From Neoceratodus forsteri (lineage: Eukaryota > Chordata > Ceratodontiformes > Ceratodontidae), in the NCBI GenBank assembly GCA_016271365.2, contig JADMNL010000028.1:95077501-95141500 (forward strand): a stretch of DNA of 64,000 bases, written 5' to 3'. Numbering within the stretch: position 1 is the stretch's first letter; the number at the start of each line of letters is the position of its first letter. The notes below the pieces were generated by a model. The model searched no databases, was not told the origin of the DNA, and was given only the letters and a program-made list of their open reading frames with translations. The position numbers and the translations under genes were made by a program. Positions 21,421 through 32,952 of this stretch are shown here, one piece after another.

Positions 21421-23330
21421 TTGGCACTTAGTGTTTTTTTATGTAATGGAGTAGTTCAGAGTTCAAAGCTATCAGCTAATATCTTAAATACATATTTCAC
21501 CACATTGCCAGATATAAAAATTCCAACTCCAAAGACTGAACCTAAAAATAATCTAAAGAAAAAGGCAGATGAGGACCGACCCAAATTAAGTTTCAGGGCT
21601 ATACAGTGTAGCCAGGTAAAGAAATATATAAGAAAGATGCAAACAAATAAAGCACGGGGCCCGAATGGAGTGGAAAGTAGATTCTTGAAAGATTCAAATG
21701 AAATAATTGGACCTATAGTAACCAAATGACGAAATTGGAGCTTAATGGAAAGGAAATTTCCTATTTCCTGGAAATTAGCAACAACAGTTCCTATATATAA
21801 AGATGGCAAAAAAACTGAGGCAGCAAATTACAGGCTAATAGCACTACTTTCCATTATATCCAAAATATTGGAGGGTTTGGTGCAAAAACAACTATAATAC
21901 TTGGAAAGGTACTCAGTACTTTCCAAGTATCAATCTGGATTCAGGCGAGGGCATTCCATGGACTCTGCACTCGCTGACCTGGTCAATTTGATTTCTACTC
22001 CTCTAAACAATATCCAGCAGGTGGGTGCAGTGTTTGTGGATTTATCTAAAGCATTTGGCACTGTAGATCTCTCTATTTAGAAGTTTGATTCTTATTTAAA
22101 TAATCGACTACAGCAGGTCCAAATAGGAAATGTCCTATCAAAAGAAGGCCAATTGCTGGGGCCTAAGGGTCTGTTTTGGGCCTACCCTATTTTTTGGTCT
22201 ATATAAACCAGGTCTTGGGGCATACTAAAATTCTAGTTTGCGTTTACACACAGACAACACAGTACTTAGAGCAACTAGTAACAACCTAAAAGAAATAGAA
22301 AATCATCTCAAAAAGATTTTGATGTCCTGTGCAACTGGTTTCCAGATTCCAAATTAGTGCTTAATTGTAAAAAATTGTAAATAGTGTTTTTTTTAATTCA
22401 TTAGCCAAAAATAAAATAAGAAAATAAATTTCTATGAAAACCATAAGCAATGAGGTCCTATCTCAGGTTAATGAGTATAAATACTTAATGGGTTTGGGTG
22501 GATTCAAACTTAAACTTTGAACATCACATAAACATAATGATTACAAAGGTAGATTCAAGACTGGGATCATATAGGAGATGCCGCTATTGTGTAAATTACA
22601 GGATGAGACAGACTATTGTAAACCAGCTACTACTTCCAGTAATTGATTATGGGGATTGTAGCTATAGTTTAGCAAATAAAACTACCTTGGGAAAAGTGGG
22701 GAAACTGTACACTAGGTTAGCAAGATTTGTTTTGAAATGTGACTTCACTACTCATCACTGTACTTTATATAATAGATTGACTGAAATGGTTAGATTTAGA
22801 AAATAAGAGAGCAATAAAGTGGACTGGACTGATTCATAGAACAATTAGAGCAGACAACCCCCAATATCTGATTGACAAACTGAGTAAAAGAGGAAATAAG
22901 CATAAGTTAAGAAATAATAGTTTATACAAATTTCAAACTTCTAAAATAAACAATAAATATGGAACTATGTCCTTTTCCAATATAGTAAACAAATATTGGG
23001 GAAACTTAGCAAGCCACGAGGAGCTGAAGTTACACCCAAAGTCCTTCAATGCTATACTTAGAAAGAATATAATTGTGAACTGTTTAGATTGTCTAGTATG
23101 AGTGGATGTCTTTGTAATATTGCACTTTAACCTGTTTGTCTACCCATATAACGTGTGATTTCAAATATAGTTAGTTATTTCCTGCCTGTTATTTACAATA
23201 TATTTGCTACTGGAGCCCTGAAAAATTTTTAACATTTTACTGCAATTACACAGTTCTGTAACTTGAACACATGTAATGTTATGGTCAATAGAAATGCATA
23301 GAGTTATATCTCTTTTTACTTATGCGGTAT
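21421..23330 (+). pseudogene. AT-rich LINE ORF2 fragment (L2/Rex-like), decayed
   Basis: Plus-strand blocks follow the order of a jockey-superfamily RT: KKYIRKMQTNKARGPNGV and ESRFLKDSNEIIGPI (21600-21720); WKLATTVPIYKDG, then LLSIISKILEGLV and YQSGFRRGHSMDSALADL (21770-21990); VGAVFVDLSKAFGTVD (about 22020-22065); a degenerate active site reading HTDNTVLR where YADDT is expected (about 22250); and a C-terminal part, INQLL-like LLLPVIDYGDCSYSLANKT (22640-22690), then FTTHHCTLYNRLTEMV. Several stops are present. Base composition is far more AT-rich than the L2 copy next door, so it is a different family. It probably ends near 23330; the 3' boundary is not sharp. Confidence 0.72.
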
Positions 23331-23804
23331 TCAAACTGATTGTATTATTGCAATATTTTTTAGTTTTATGAAATATGGATACTGTACAGGATCCTCTTGA
23401 AAACAGAACCTTCCGGCCCTAATGATGTATTTTATTAACATTTTCCTGTATAAAATTAGATTTCTTACTGCTGCTACTACTTTTTTTTTGGCTGCCTTTC
23501 CCCGATCCCTGCATGTATGCTCCAAGGTCCCCCATCCCTTGTTCCGATGATTTGAGACCCCCACCCCAAAATAGCCCCCTCCTGAGTTGTCTCCTTTCCC
23601 CAGTGTCAGGGCCCCCCCTCCTGGGTTGATCATAATTAGTTAGAGGGGTGCGCATAAAACTACCATACATTGGTCCCAGTGAGTTTGTCGGGACTGTCGC
23701 TCATCGTGTTTTCTGTGTAGTGCATAGTCGCCATATTGGTTTTTGGTGAGGTGCACTCACTGTCATAACAGGCGCTGTTTAATTTTCACTGTTATGACAT
23801 GGAA
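23331..23804. other. Unassigned sequence between LINE end and tandem repeats
   Basis: It includes a C-rich minus-strand open frame (23633-23331) without family features and a short imperfect inverted block around GTCATAACA / TGTTATGACA (23762-23796). No confident feature. Confidence 0.4.
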
Positions 23805-24003
23805 CCCATGTATATTTGACTCGACTTGCACCACGGTTTGCTCCATCTTACTCATGCATCCTATTTTTGACTCAATATGTACCACATGTTGGCCCATCTC
23901 ACTCACACATCATATTTTTGACTCAGCTTGCACCATTTTTACGCCATCTCACTCCATGTGTCATCATTTTTGACTCAGCTTGTGGCATTCCCACCCCATG
24001 CAC
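23805..24003 (+). repeat. Tandem repeat, about 50-bp unit, four copies
   Basis: Units start at or near ATATTTGACTCGACTTGCAC (about 23812), TATTTTTGACTCAATATGTA, TATTTTTGACTCAGCTTGCA and TTTTTGACTCAGCTTGTGG, each followed by a CCATCTCACTCA.GCAT-like segment. Spacing is 40-55 bp and divergence moderate. A related unit sits at 21055-21110. Confidence 0.7.
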
Positions 24004-24155
24004 CATATTTCTAACACAGCAGTCCTCTTGCATCATTTTGGGGGACTTTGTCACAGAGATCACTTTTCTTGCAAAATACATCACATACTATTTGATGCAC
24101 CTGGACTTGATGCAAGGTAGTTGTTTGATGCATCTTGTGTCGGTCTAAGGGCCCT

Positions 24156-25240
24156 TTAAAAATCCAGCCCCCAGTCTCTGGAGAGATTTCTAAGCAGAAG
24201 ATTTTGTAAAGATTTAGGTTTACTGCCTGCATCAAGCTGAGAATCCAAGTTCGAGGAGAGAGGTGAAGGAAGTGGTTGTGCGGCTGGGCCTGATCTCTGG
24301 GAAGCATTCTTAGAACATTGGTTTGCCTTTGAGAAGTGGCTGTTATCTGATTTGAAGCAACTGTTAAAAAATTCCCATTCCCATTCTGAGGTCCCAAATA
24401 GGTATGTGCTACCTCTGTGCTCAATAAGCAAAATCGCTGGGTGTTTTATTTTATATGACATCCTGACTTTCTGTAGCGCAGCTCTGATGTCATTAAAAGC
24501 TTTTCTCTTTTTGACAGTTTCACTCAAGAAGTCCTGAAAAATGTAAACCTTGTGTTCGTTACCAATTTAAAGGCCCCCTTTCCCTTGCTACTGTGACGAT
24601 TTCTTCTTTTGCTGTGAATCTAAGGGCATTAGCCACTATGGGGGGAGGGGCTCCTTGTTTCGGTTTTCTGGCTAGCGACCTGTGTGCACGTTGTATCTCT
24701 AGGGGCCACTTCCAACTGTAGGCAAATATATTTGGCATGAATGACTGCAGAAAAGAAATCATGGTCTACCGTCTATGCCTTCAGGAATTCCCACAAATCT
24801 CAAATTGCTCCTGGGTCCCCTATTCATTAGGTTATCTGTTTTCTCCCGCAGCAGGTTTATTTGCTGGTGACAGTATTCTCAAGCATCCTCCATTTTAAAG
24901 ACAGCATCTTCTACTGTTACTACTCTCTCTGCAGCTGTATCAAGACTTTCATGTATTTGGTGTGAGCTTTTTTTAACTTCCTCTGTAACACACTTCCGTT
25001 TATTTATTTCACTTTAATGTCATCCTGGCTAATTGAAATGGCTTTAAACATTTCCTTAATAGATGACAGATCTGATCTGTGTTGTGTGGTGTTTGAAGCT
25101 GCTGTTGAGAGCCCTTCTCAATCCACCTGTCCCCTTGTTTCTACCTGTTGCTGTCGGCATCGCAACCATTTGTCAGTCTGTCAGGTACAGTAAGTGGAAA
25201 CCTCAAACTGCTATTATTTAAATTTGCTGATAGATAGGAG
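24156..25240 (-). pseudogene. L1/Tx1 ORF1 (RNA-binding protein), decayed
   Basis: On the minus strand, in order from 25100: a coiled-coil-like stretch with stops; NRGPRSNLRFVGIPEG (about 24830-24780), the start of the L1 ORF1 RNA-recognition domain; SFMPNIFAYSWKWPLEIQRA with HRSLARKPKQGAPPPIVANA (24762-24559), the conserved 'ERAHR' block; then KRKAFNDIRAALQKVRMSYK and HPAILLIEHRGSTYLF (24527-24156), the C-terminal domain. Frames change between blocks. ORF1 proteins trimerise and coat the element's RNA. This is the 5' part of the minus-strand L1 whose ORF2 lies at lower coordinates. Confidence 0.8.
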
Positions 25241-25267
25241 CCTGAAACTTCATGTGTCCCCTTAGAA

Positions 25268-26461
25268 GTGTTCTTCAACAAATCTTTAAGGAGTGGGGAG
25301 GTGCCGGAGGATTGGAAGAGTGCAACAGTAGTACCACTCCACAAGAGTGGAAGCAAGGAACAGCCAGATAACTACTGTCCTGTTAGTCTAATGTCAGTCA
25401 TGGGAAAACTGATGGAGTCCCTGCTGAAGGAAAGAATCATAGCTTTTTTGGAGCAAACTGGTCAGCTCGACAAAAATCAACATGGTTTCATGGCAGGGAG
25501 GTCCTGACAGTCAAACATGGTTATTTTTTTTTCAATTGGGTCACCAAACAATGGATCATGGTGGGGCAGTGGACGTGGTTTACCTGGACTTCAGCAAAAC
25601 ATTTGACTCCATTCCGCATAGGAGACTAGTCAAAAAACTGGAGAACATGGGAATTTGGCCCGAGGTTACAAACTGGGTCAGAAACTGGTTACGAGGGAGA
25701 ACTCAGGGAGTATTAGCAAATGGCACTCTGTCTGTGGAGGGGAGGGTACTAGCAGGGCCCTGCCGGGCTCAGTTCTGGGGTCAATCCACTTCAACATATT
25801 CATCGGCGACATTGCGGATGAACTGGAGGGAAAGGTGTGCCTGTTTGCAGATGACACCAAAACCGGCAACAGGGTAGGCACAACAGAGGGACAGCAAAGC
25901 ATGGAAGCTGATCTCCAAAAACTGGAGGAGTGGTCCAAGACCTGGCAATTGAAATTTAATGCCAAAAAATGCAAGGCCATGCACCTGGGAAAGCGTAACC
26001 CAGGGAAACTGTACTCAATGGGAGTTGAACAGCTGGTGGCAACCACGCAGGAGTGAGACCTAGGGGTGATTATATCAAATGACCTCAAGGTCAGTAGACA
26101 ATGTGAAAAGGCAGCTCTAAAGGCTAGTGGTATCCTGGAATGCATAGGGAAAGGCATCACAAACAGAAGGCATGAAGTAATCATGCCCCTGTATCGGTCC
26201 CTTGTCAGGCCTCACCTGGAGTACTGTATCCAATTCTGGAGGCCACACCTCAGGAAGGACATAGATAGGCTGGAAACAGTACAGAGAAGAGCATCAAAGA
26301 TGGTGCAGGGCTTGCATCAGAAACCGTATGAGGCAAGACTAGAGGACCTCTAATTATACTCCCTAGAGCAACGCAGGAATCGTGGAGACATGATAGAAAC
26401 ATTCCAATACCTTAAAGGCAACAACAGGGTGCACATGCAGAACCTCTTTCAGGTAAAGTCA
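25268..26461 (+). pseudogene. CR1 ORF2 RT domain (outer copy)
   Basis: Plus-strand blocks: RSGEVPEDWKSATVVPLHKS, YCPVSLMSVMGKLMESLLKE and NQHGFMAGRS (25268-25507); VDVVYLDFSKTFDSIPHRRL and WVRNWLRGRTQGVL (25482-25740); LFADDTKTGNRVG (about 25845); LEEWSKTWQLKFNAKKCKAM (25655-26056); and [20 protein letters not shown] (26066-26353). The LFADD site is intact. Single-base shifts at about 25500 and 25660-25760, and a stop at about 26054, break the frame. Confidence 0.9.
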
Positions 26462-28801
26462 GGTAAATGGTCAGTGAACCAACCAGGTTAGGAAATACCC
26501 TTGACCTTGTGCTGGCAAATGGGGACTTTGTGAGAGAACTTACAGTGGAGGAACCGCTGTCAGGGAGTGACCACCGCTCAGTATGGCTCACATTGAATAT
26601 GGGCAAGGAAGGAGTGGAATCTGGCACAATAGTGATGGACTTCAGGAGGGCCAACTTTGGAAGGATGGGGGAAGTGGTAAAAGGGTACCTGGCCAGAATT
26701 CAATCTAGTATGGACACTAACCAGAGGTGGGAACTCATAAAGCTGGGGATAGTGGAGGCAACAAAACCTGCTGCAAGCCCAGAGAAAGAAGGCTAGGGCT
26801 AGAAACTGATCTGGTTGAGCAAGGAGGTCATGGAAAAGGTAAGGAGGAAAGAGCTGCCTTTAGGAAGTACAAGAAAACAGGGAGGGGAGGACAGGGAGGA
26901 GTACTTGACAGAATCAAAGGAGGTGACAAGGGCAGTAAGGGGCCAAAGCATCTACGGAACTCAGGCTGGCACAAGGCATTAAGAAGGGGAGAAGGACTTC
27001 TTTAAGTACATCAGAGAGAAGGAGCTGTAAGGACCACATAGTAAGGATCAGGAAGGAGGGGTTGGGTAGAAGCAGGGTGCGATAAGGCGGAGTACTAAAT
27101 GAGTACTTCTGCTCAGTATTACTAAAGAAGAGGGGTGACACCCAAGGTGGGAGAAATGGCAGAAGCAGGGGAAGTGGTGACAGATGGAAATCATGGAGAG
27201 CAGAGTTCAAGAGGGTTTGAAGGCACTGAGGGTGGACAAGGCGCCAGGCCCAGATAGCATCCACCCAGGGTACTGAAGGAGCTGGCAGAGGTCCTTGCAG
27301 GACCTTTGGCAGAACCTATTAATGCCTCACTACATTCAAGGTGTGTATCTCAGGACTGGAGGATGGCTCATGTGGTGCCCTCCACAAGAGTGGCCCCAAT
27401 GATGAACCGGAAAAACTACAGATCAGTGAGCCTCACATCCATCATGGGTAAGCTAATGGAGACTATCCTGAAGGAGAGGCTGGTGGCCCTCCTAGAGGCC
27501 AAGGACTACAGGACAGCAGACAGCATGGCTATATGTGTCAGATCCTGCCAAACCAACCTGGTCGAGTTCTATGACTGGGTAACTAGGGCAACTGGGCAGG
27601 GCCATGCAGTGGATGTCCTGTATCTGGACTTCAGAAAGGCATTCGACTCAGTGCCACATGGAAGGCTGGGAAGGAAGTTAGTAGGCACAGGGGGGTGCAA
27701 AGCTGGTGAGATGGGTAGAAACTGGCTGCAGGAAGGCAACAGAGGGTGGTGGCGGGTGGGAGCTCTCACACCCAAGGGCAGTGGACGACGGTGTTCCACA
27801 GGGCTCAATGTTGGGACCAGTGTTGTTTGGGATATTCATTGCAGACATATCATGGGACATCAAGAGCAAGATCAGTCTGTTTGCTGATGATACCAAGGTA
27901 AGCTCGGTGGTGGATGACCTAGGGATGGCAGGGGTTGCAGGATGATCTGGCAAAGCTTGAAACCTGGTCAGACACCTGGAAACTGGCTTTAATGCCAAAA
28001 GTGCAAGTGCTGCATTTTGGGATGAAGAATCTAGGAGGAGTTACCAGCTAGGGGGAGTGCAGCTAGCCCAGACAGAGGAGGAGGAGAAGGATCTGAGTGT
28101 GCTCATTACAGGGTCAATGAACAACTCAGCATAATGTAGGAAGGCAGCTGCAAAGGCCAACAAAATGCTGGGTTGTATTGCAAGGGGTATATCCTCGAGG
28201 AGGGAGGAGGTGATTCTGCCACTGTATAGGTCATTCGTTAGACCACACCTGGAGTACTGTGTGCAGTACTGGCATCTGTATCTGAAGAGGGACATTAAGT
28301 TACTGGAGGGGGTGCAGCGTAGAGTGACAAAGATGATAAAGGGGCTGGGGGACTTATCATACGAGAGGAGGTTGAAGGAATTGAACATGTACTCACTGGA
28401 GGAGAGGAGAAACAGGGGTGACATGATTGAGACCTTTACATACATGAAAGGAATAAACAAGATGGGTACAGAGGGGCTGTTCAAAGGAAGAGAGGGGAGG
28501 GCCACCAGGGGCCATGATATGAGACTGGAGCGAGGAAGGTTCAGGAGGGAGATGAGGAGACACTTTTTTACAGAGAGGGTGGTGGCTGGATGGAATGCGT
28601 TACCTGCTGAAGTGGTATGCAGTAGAACAGTGGACTGCTTCAAACGAGGCTGGGACAGGACAAGGGGGAGGGTTAACGAAGGGGAAGGGTGGAAGGGAAG
28701 GGAAGGGCAGCTGCAGAATAAGAGGCGCTAGCTGCACATTCGAGCAGACTTAATAGACCTCTAGGCCTTTATCTGCTGGCAAATTTTGTGTGTTCGTATG
28801 T
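26462..28801 (+). mobile_element. CR1 LINE inserted within another CR1
   Basis: The inner copy begins in the late endonuclease domain (NTLDLVLANGDFVRELTVEE, from 26490) and ends at the tail AGCAGACTTAATAGACCTCT ... CTGCTGGCAAATTTTG followed by GTTCGTATGTTCATA, the tail type seen at 12973 and 49908. A short TAAAG-like repeat is present at both junctions, but the duplication is not certain. The inner copy is younger than the outer one by position. Confidence 0.85.
26467..28731 (+). pseudogene. CR1 ORF2, endonuclease C-terminus to stop (inner copy)
   Basis: Blocks in order: LSGSDHRSVWLTLNMG (endonuclease end, about 26560), the linker with MDFRRANFGRMGEVVKGYLA, KAPGPDSIHP in a shifted frame near 27240, WRMAHVVPSTRVAP and NYRSVSLTSIMGKLMETILK (27306 on), VDVLYLDFRKAFDSVPHGRL (about 27610), DGVPQGSMLGPVLFGIFIAD and LFADDTKVSSVVD (27800-27920), then LGCIARGISSRREEVILPLY and RPHLEYCVQYWHLYLKRDIK to the C-terminus (28165-28731). 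The catalytic Asp residues in both motifs are kept; frameshifts and two stops remain. The last 189 codons are uninterrupted. Confidence 0.9.
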
Positions 28802-29075
28802 TCATAAAGGACTACAGCAGGACTAGAGGGCACAACCTTCGACTTAAGTGAGGAAAGTTGAGAAGCAATACAAGGAAATTCTTCACAGAGTGTGTTGTGG
28901 AACCATGGAATAGCCTGGCGGAGGGATGGTGCGAGCCAAGACAGTGGGGGAATTCAAGCTGGCATGGGACAGACACTGTGGGATACACAAGCAGGTAGCT
29001 AAGTAGGGGGGTAGGAAGCCAAGGGCAGACTTGATGTATCGTACGGTCTCCATCTGCCTACAACTTCTATGTTTC

Positions 29076-31130
29076 TATGTGTGAATGGCTGATTTATAGT
29101 TACTTCACCTAATTACTATATTTTGTGGCTATGACATTTTTAAAATCAGATTTTAAAAGGATTTCCTAAGGGGGTTACACCTGCTAATAATCAGGCAGCC
29201 ATTCACCATGGCAGCAGGCGTGTGCTCCCCCCTGCTTTCCATTTCTGGCATGTCTTTCCAATACTACTCTCTCCTCACAGAGCTGTAGTTGGCAGCACAC
29301 ACATTCTGTGGATGTGGACCCATATTCAGTGGCATTGCTTGCTCGTGGCTGTATTTGAGTAACACAGCCAGAGATCACAGCCATTTTATTGTGTGATGAT
29401 GTCTTTTAACCCCATCCCTCCACCGTCAAGCCACATTCTCTGATTCCCTTTCCCCTCCACCATTCAGCCACAGTCAGTGGCATTCCCGCCCATTGCCATC
29501 CCTGAGCTGCAGTTGGGGGCATTTGGTGTCAGTGTCAGGAAGAGAGCCATGAATGGCAGCAGCTCTCTTTTCACCCTCCACTGTCAAGCTGCAGTTGACA
29601 GTACTGATTCCACCAACATTTTACCGTAATCCAGTACAGCTCCACCTACCTAAGACTTCCTTAATTACATGTCAATTCAACAGTTAGACTTTTAACCTCA
29701 GACTAAGCTAAAATGAACTCACCTAATTGCATGTACCACCCATACAACAGTATACTTCTATAAAAAAACTACTACTGAATGCATATTACCTGATAATATA
29801 TAGTTTTACATGTTTAATCATTACTTCATCTTCACATAATAAATTTTTATTTTTTACTCCTCAATGTTTTATAATACCCTTACCTTCTATTCTATATAAT
29901 GCACTCACTACTTCACTCTTCTCTATTACTGTATTTCCTCGGTAACAAATTCTAATTTAATAATAAATGACAATAAAACACCACAATGCTTAACTTATTC
30001 ATCCTTCATCCATTCACTCCTTCTTTCTTTCTTTCACAACTTTCGCCACCATCAGTAACATCATGTTGTAGCTGCATTGGCTCAGACCAGAGTTTGTTTA
30101 AGCCCAAGGATTAAACATACTTACTTTGGAAGTCCAGTAGGGGGCATGCTTGTAGCTGCCAGGATCCATAAATATCTGATATACAGTTAAAGCTGGTATC
30201 CAGTTACAGAGTGGGACTTTCTTTAAACAGCAACTGTCACCATCCAGACAGGCAATCCATATCATGAAGTTGCCTGCCCTGGGAGCTATTTCATCCATAT
30301 TTGGATTTTTATGCAATTAAAAAAATGTTATAGCCTTTGTGAAGTCCAGCTCATAAGTTCCTGGAACAAGCTGAGCGGCTGGCAAGCAGTGCAACCCTGC
30401 CCTTAAAAACCTGCAGTTTGATGGTGCGAAGTAGGAAATGGGTCTGCAGGTGCCTTACGGATACTGTAATGGGATCAGGGAAGGGGTGCCACCTAAATAT
30501 ATTTAGATTATCTTTGCTGGTAGGTATACAAGTATGAGACTATAATATATGGTATATATTATGGATGCAATAGCTTCCAGGGCAGGCAGCTTCACGGTAT
30601 GGGTTACTTGCCTCCTGCCATATACTGTGACAGTTGCTCTTTAAGCATGAAGGGATTCAAATTGCTGTTCTGCATCTTTATATCCCAATTTTTTGGTTTT
30701 AAGTATTATGCACAGAATATATGTCTCACATTTTATCATATATTGGAATTACTAAATACAAAGTTTTCTTCCTTTAAAAAATTGATCCTTGGGTACTTAA
30801 AAGCAAGTATTGGCCCCCACTTGGGATGCTTTTTTGATTCGGCTAAAAGCAAATCTGAAACTGAATTCCAGTTGTTGCAGAATGCAACTAACTTTTCTCT
30901 TGCACTGTGCTTCCGAGGACGCCCTTATGAGCACAGTGCTTGGGAGACATTAGGGATGCTTTGTTCAAATTCCCCCATTGTGTGCCTTTCTTACAATCAT
31001 TTTTGTGCACACGTGCACACTGTTTTTCAATAAAATTTTTGTTAAAAGCATTCATTTAACTTGAGTTCACTTATGGCTCTCGAATGAGCTACCACAGTGA
31101 TTTCTCCATCCTGAAAACATGTTAACAAAT
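29076..31130. other. Unassigned, AT-rich intergenic sequence
   Basis: No convincing gene. 29170-29660 has several CAGCTGCAGTTG / AGCCACA-like imperfect repeats. A frame at 30599-31033 (plus) has a C-terminal stretch LLQNATNFSLALCFRGRPYE that faintly recalls LINE C-termini; I do not call it. 29740-30000 is AT-rich with no structure. Confidence 0.4.
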
Positions 31131-31700
31131 GTATTATAACAGCCCCACCAGTGCTGTGGCACCAGGCACTGCTTGTCATGCTGGAGACCAGGGTTTGTGC
31201 TCCAAGCCTAAGATGTCCTGGCAGCAAACTGGCTGGAATAGGACTGAGTATCCCAGAGAACCCACTCTGGGGTTAAGGGTCCCACTGCAGTACTGGCCCC
31301 TGGAGATCACAGGTGATGATACAGCTGAATGAGCCTGTGAGATGGGAGGACTCATATGGTGGGGCATCAGGCATACCAGCATTGGAGTACCCTTGAGTCT
31401 ACAGAGGTTCGAGTCTTCAGGGAGAAAATTGGGAAAAACCTGACAATGGATTGGACAGATGAGGCCATGCCTTAGCCTCACATCCAGCAGGGCTTAATTC
31501 CACTGTTCTAAGGATGGTCTCAGTTGCCTCTACCCCCACCACTAAAACTAAATGCTGGGGAGTGGCCTCTTATGTTCTAAATGGTGGGGCCCCACCGTAG
31601 GTGATAAGCTGGAGTAGGTACATAGCATCAGGTCTGTAGATGGGTCTTTTGAGCTACTTGGTTGGACAGGTAACTCTTCAAATAGGTGGGAGGCTGTGGC
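31131..31700 (+). repeat. Possible tRNA-derived SINE or dispersed repeat
   Basis: CAGTGCTGTGGCACCAGGC followed by GCTGGAGACCAGGGTTTGTG spaces two segments like degenerate pol III A and B boxes. No flanking duplication or A-rich tail was found, so this is a weak call. Confidence 0.3.
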
Positions 31701-31979
31701 ACCAGCTAAAGGAGGTCTCACCCAATGACCACAGGAGGAGGCACAAATAAAGGGTTAAATTATAAAATGTATTGTAAACCCAAAGGACAAGTGCAAGCAA
31801 GAACGTAATGTTATGCAACAAGGGATGGTCAAGGGTTAAGTTGTCATGAATCTTGCACCCTCTGGGGGTCAAGCAGAGTTGCTCTTGGAGGGTGATAAAT
31901 TTAAGCAATAAGACACGACAGGAGATGCATTATGGTGCAATAACGGCCCACCTTTATACGCTGTCCATATCAGCAATGA

Positions 31980-32952
31980 GGCAAAGTCTGCCAATGTGAG
32001 GTTAGGCATATTACTCTGGCACAGGAAACACCTAACCCCAGAAGCACTGTCAGTGGCCGTCCAAAGCTCCATCGTCAGCATCATAGACTATGGTCTTATC
32101 ATATATGGGTCTGCAACTACCACTGCTCTCAAACGTATCGTGGCCTCCCTGAATAAGGCCTGTCATCTCATCACTGGCTCACATCGCCATACCCACACAT
32201 GACCTTTATTCCCAATCTGGATGGCTTCAACTGGACAAACACATAAAATACCAAACCTGCATCACGGCCAAGAAAATGATAATGGGGCTTGCCCCACCTG
32301 GTGTCTGTGCCCTCCTTAAGCCTAGACATGCGAATGTCACTACAAGGAGATCCAATTCCCATCTACTACATATCCCACGATGTTGCACGATCCAAGGACA
32401 AAGATAATTCACCTATCGGGCATCTAACTGGCTCAGCTCTCTTGGCAGTGACATAGCAACCACTCCAACACTTGGCCTCTTCAAGTCCAAGCTGCTCCTC
32501 TCACTGCTTGTATCCTGCGATTGTCCATCTTAACATTTCCACCATTCCAGCTGCACATGCCCTAGCACCCAGCACCTACAATCGGTCTTTGCACTCCTAG
32601 CACCTTACCTGTTATATTCCCTCGACAAGGCCCCCTGGCTGCACTGTCTCCCGCCCTTGCCCACCTCCCCCGTATCTCCTCTCCTGCCCCTGCCCCAACC
32701 ACCTCCATACTCCCCTTACCCCTGCATCTCCTACCCCTGATCTCCTACCCTCACTTCTCCCCAGTGACCCCCCCCCTTGTCTTGCTCATAGCTCAAGTTA
32801 TTGTACTGGTTATTACATGTCTATAAGTCAGTGACTATATGTTTGTAACTAAAAACGATGACTGTTGCACATGTTGACATGGAACCTTTGTAAAAGAGCC
32901 TCAGCTCAAAGGTATTGTAATCCTAGATTGAAGTAAATAAAAATAAATAAAA
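31980..32952 (+). mobile_element. LINE 3' fragment (jockey-group, L2-like C-terminus)
   Basis: The plus-strand frame 31996-32202 reads LGILLWHRKHLTPEALSVAV and SIVSIIDYGLIIYGSA, the region after the RT where L2-like elements have 'DYG..IY'. Past a stop the sequence still fits a LINE C-terminus: YRASNWLSSLGSDIATTPTL, then LFKSKLLLSLL (about 32415-32510). A 3' UTR ends in a GAAGTAAATAAAAATAAATA tail at 32930-32952. 5'-truncated, multiple lesions. Family is not resolved. Confidence 0.68.

Larger units (their letters stand above)
11311..25250 (-). mobile_element. L1/Tx1-type LINE, minus strand, fragmented by nested insertions
   Basis: Dispersed minus-strand pieces add up to one L1-like element: ORF2 C-terminus and 3' side (11311-12182, 12981-13301), the RT region (16402-17363 and 17805-17924), upstream RT sequence (18482-18832, then to about 21050 after an L2 insertion) and ORF1 (24156-25240). 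Intervening sequence is CR1, L2, SINE and palindromic elements, three of them bracketed by 7-8 bp direct repeats. The YADD active site and ORF1 blocks identify the L1/Tx1 clade. I did not find the endonuclease domain between 21050 and 24156. The 3' end appears to be cut by the Harbinger block. Confidence 0.75.
25255..29075 (+). mobile_element. CR1 LINE interrupted by a second CR1
   Basis: The outer CR1 runs 25255-26461 and resumes at about 28802-29075. The reading NLFQVKSG (to about 26465) continues as RTTAGLEGTTFDL after 28805, so the inner copy split one coding region. The 3' end has CTTGATGTATCGTACGGTC and finishes in TTCTATGTTTCTATGTG, the same tail type (inverted) as the copies at 13302 and 39556. 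5'-truncated within the RT domain. Confidence 0.87.

Noticed and set aside
24011..24424. Minus-strand 137-codon frame
   Set aside because: It partly shadows L1 ORF1 and partly reads the tandem repeat; no coherent domain.
30599..31033. Possible LINE C-terminal fragment
   Set aside because: Similarity to LINE C-termini is limited to one stretch and has no supporting RT block or 3' tail.
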